This document shows, in pieces, positions 13,719 to 14,560 of a stretch of DNA of 14,560 bases; position 1 is the stretch's first letter, and every line of letters starts with the position of its first letter. The stretch is from an uncultured Collinsella sp. Lineage in GTDB: Bacteria > Actinomycetota > Coriobacteriia > Coriobacteriales > Coriobacteriaceae. Made by a program: the position numbers and the translations under genes. The DNA is taken from positions 1 through 14,560 of the forward strand of contig CABUWD010000049.1 of NCBI GenBank assembly GCA_902495155.1, in the 5' to 3' direction. The notes beneath the pieces were generated by a model. That model did no database searches. It was given only the letters and a program-made list of their open reading frames with translations, and was not told where the DNA came from.

Positions 13719-14560
13719 ATGAGCGAGCAGACTATCGGTACTACATGTGTTCAGGGCGGCTATCGCCCGGGCGATGCCGAGCCGCGTCAGGTGCCCATCT
13801 ACCAGTCCACCACGTGGAAGTACGACACGTCCGAGCACATGGGCAAGCTGTTTGACCTGGAGGAGTCGGGCTACTTCTATAGCCGTCTGCAGAACCCCAC
13901 GTGCGATTTGGTTGCCGCCAAGATCTGCGAGATGGAGGGCGGCACTGCCGCGATGCTCACGAGTTCGGGCATGGCTGCGAACTTCCTCGCGATCTTTAAC
14001 GTGGCCGGTGCCGGCGATCACGTGGTCGCGAGCTCTGCCATCTACGGCGGTACCTACAACCTGCTCGCCCATACCATGGAGCGCATGGGTCTGACCTGCA
14101 CGTTCGTTGCCCCCGACTGCTCCGACGAGGAGCTCGAGGCAGCCTTTGAGCCCAATACTAAGCTCGTCTTTGGCGAGACGATCGCCAACCCCGCCCTTGC
14201 CGTGCTCGATATTGAGCGCTTTGCCAAGGCCGCGCACGACCACGGCGTGCCGCTGATGGTCGACAACACCTTCCCGACGCCCGTGATGTGCCGTCCCTTT
14301 GAGTGGGGCGCCGACATCGTCACGCACTCCACCACTAAGTACATGGATGGCCATGCGGCCTATCTGGGTGGCGTGATTGTCGACCACGGCCAGTTTGACT
14401 GGATGTCTCATGCGGACAAGTTCCCGGGTCTCACCACGCCCGACGAGAGCTACCACGGCGTGACGTATGCCGAGAAGTTCGGTCGCGAGGGCGCCTTCAT
14501 TACCAAGGCTACCGCGCAGCTCATGCGCGACCTCGGTCCCATGCAGAACCCGCAGGCGGC
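13719..14560 (+). CDS. metY: O-acetylhomoserine sulfhydrylase, N-terminal part (3' end outside window)
   Basis: A PLP enzyme of the Cys/Met metabolism family (cystathionine gamma-synthase fold), read here for 280 codons up to the window edge. It most likely makes homocysteine from O-acetylhomoserine and sulfide in methionine synthesis. The PLP-binding Lys207 lies in HSTTKYMDGH. GMAANFLAIF and MVDNTFPTP, with the conserved Asp that binds the PLP ring nitrogen, come before it. The downstream PDESYHGV.YAEKFG...FITKATAQLMRDLGPMQNP block is characteristic of MetY rather than MetB, MetC or methionine gamma-lyase. ATG 13719 has AAGGGAG 6 bases upstream and a good promoter further up. It is divergent from the C_GCAxxG_C_C gene. 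Confidence 0.93.
   Translation, partial: MSEQTIGTTCVQGGYRPGDAEPRQVPIYQSTTWKYDTSEHMGKLFDLEESGYFYSRLQNPTCDLVAAKICEMEGGTAAMLTSSGMAANFLAIFNVAGAGDHVVASSAIYGGTYNLLAHTMERMGLTCTFVAPDCSDEELEAAFEPNTKLVFGETIANPALAVLDIERFAKAAHDHGVPLMVDNTFPTPVMCRPFEWGADIVTHSTTKYMDGHAAYLGGVIVDHGQFDWMSHADKFPGLTTPDESYHGVTYAEKFGREGAFITKATAQLMRDLGPMQNPQA

Overview
The window reads as ordinary chromosome from a high-GC, low-copy-tRNA-region bacterium of the Coriobacteriia, most likely Collinsella or a close relative. This is an inference from strong C/G third positions, the use of TTG and GTG starts behind good Shine-Dalgarno sites, a type A RNase P RNA, and the general look of the proteins. No database search was possible. I see no phage genes, transposases, CRISPR arrays, tRNAs or rRNAs.

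Layout, left to right: the 3' part of polA (+, cut at the left edge); a convergent Cof-type HAD phosphatase (-) with a large nested inverted repeat between the two; a long leader region holding a 24-codon arginine-rich leader peptide and an attenuator-like hairpin, then argG (+); a 525-base gap with hairpins and a possible 56-aa protein, then argH (+); ndk (+) and rpiB (-), convergent, each with its own GC-rich terminator; an L-cysteine desulfidase-like gene (+) facing a second HAD hydrolase (-) across a 67-base near-perfect palindrome; rpsA (+, TTG start, four S1 domains); the RNase P RNA gene rnpB (+) followed by a roughly 100-base structured inverted repeat; a YigZ/IMPACT-family gene (+) whose frame runs through its own terminator into the antisense of the next gene; a C_GCAxxG_C_C family protein (-); and, divergent from it, the 5' part of an O-acetylhomoserine sulfhydrylase gene (metY, +, cut at the right edge).

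Functionally, argG and argH carry out the last two steps of arginine synthesis (citrulline plus aspartate to argininosuccinate, then to arginine plus fumarate). ndk, polA, rpsA and rnpB are housekeeping genes. The cysteine desulfidase (sulfide release) and MetY (sulfide fixation into homocysteine) both handle sulfide, but they are almost 5 kb apart and not in one operon.

The most interesting points are regulatory or structural rather than new enzymes: the Arg-codon leader upstream of argG, which suggests ribosome-mediated attenuation; three unrelated palindromic intergenic elements; and the apparent stop-loss in the YigZ gene.
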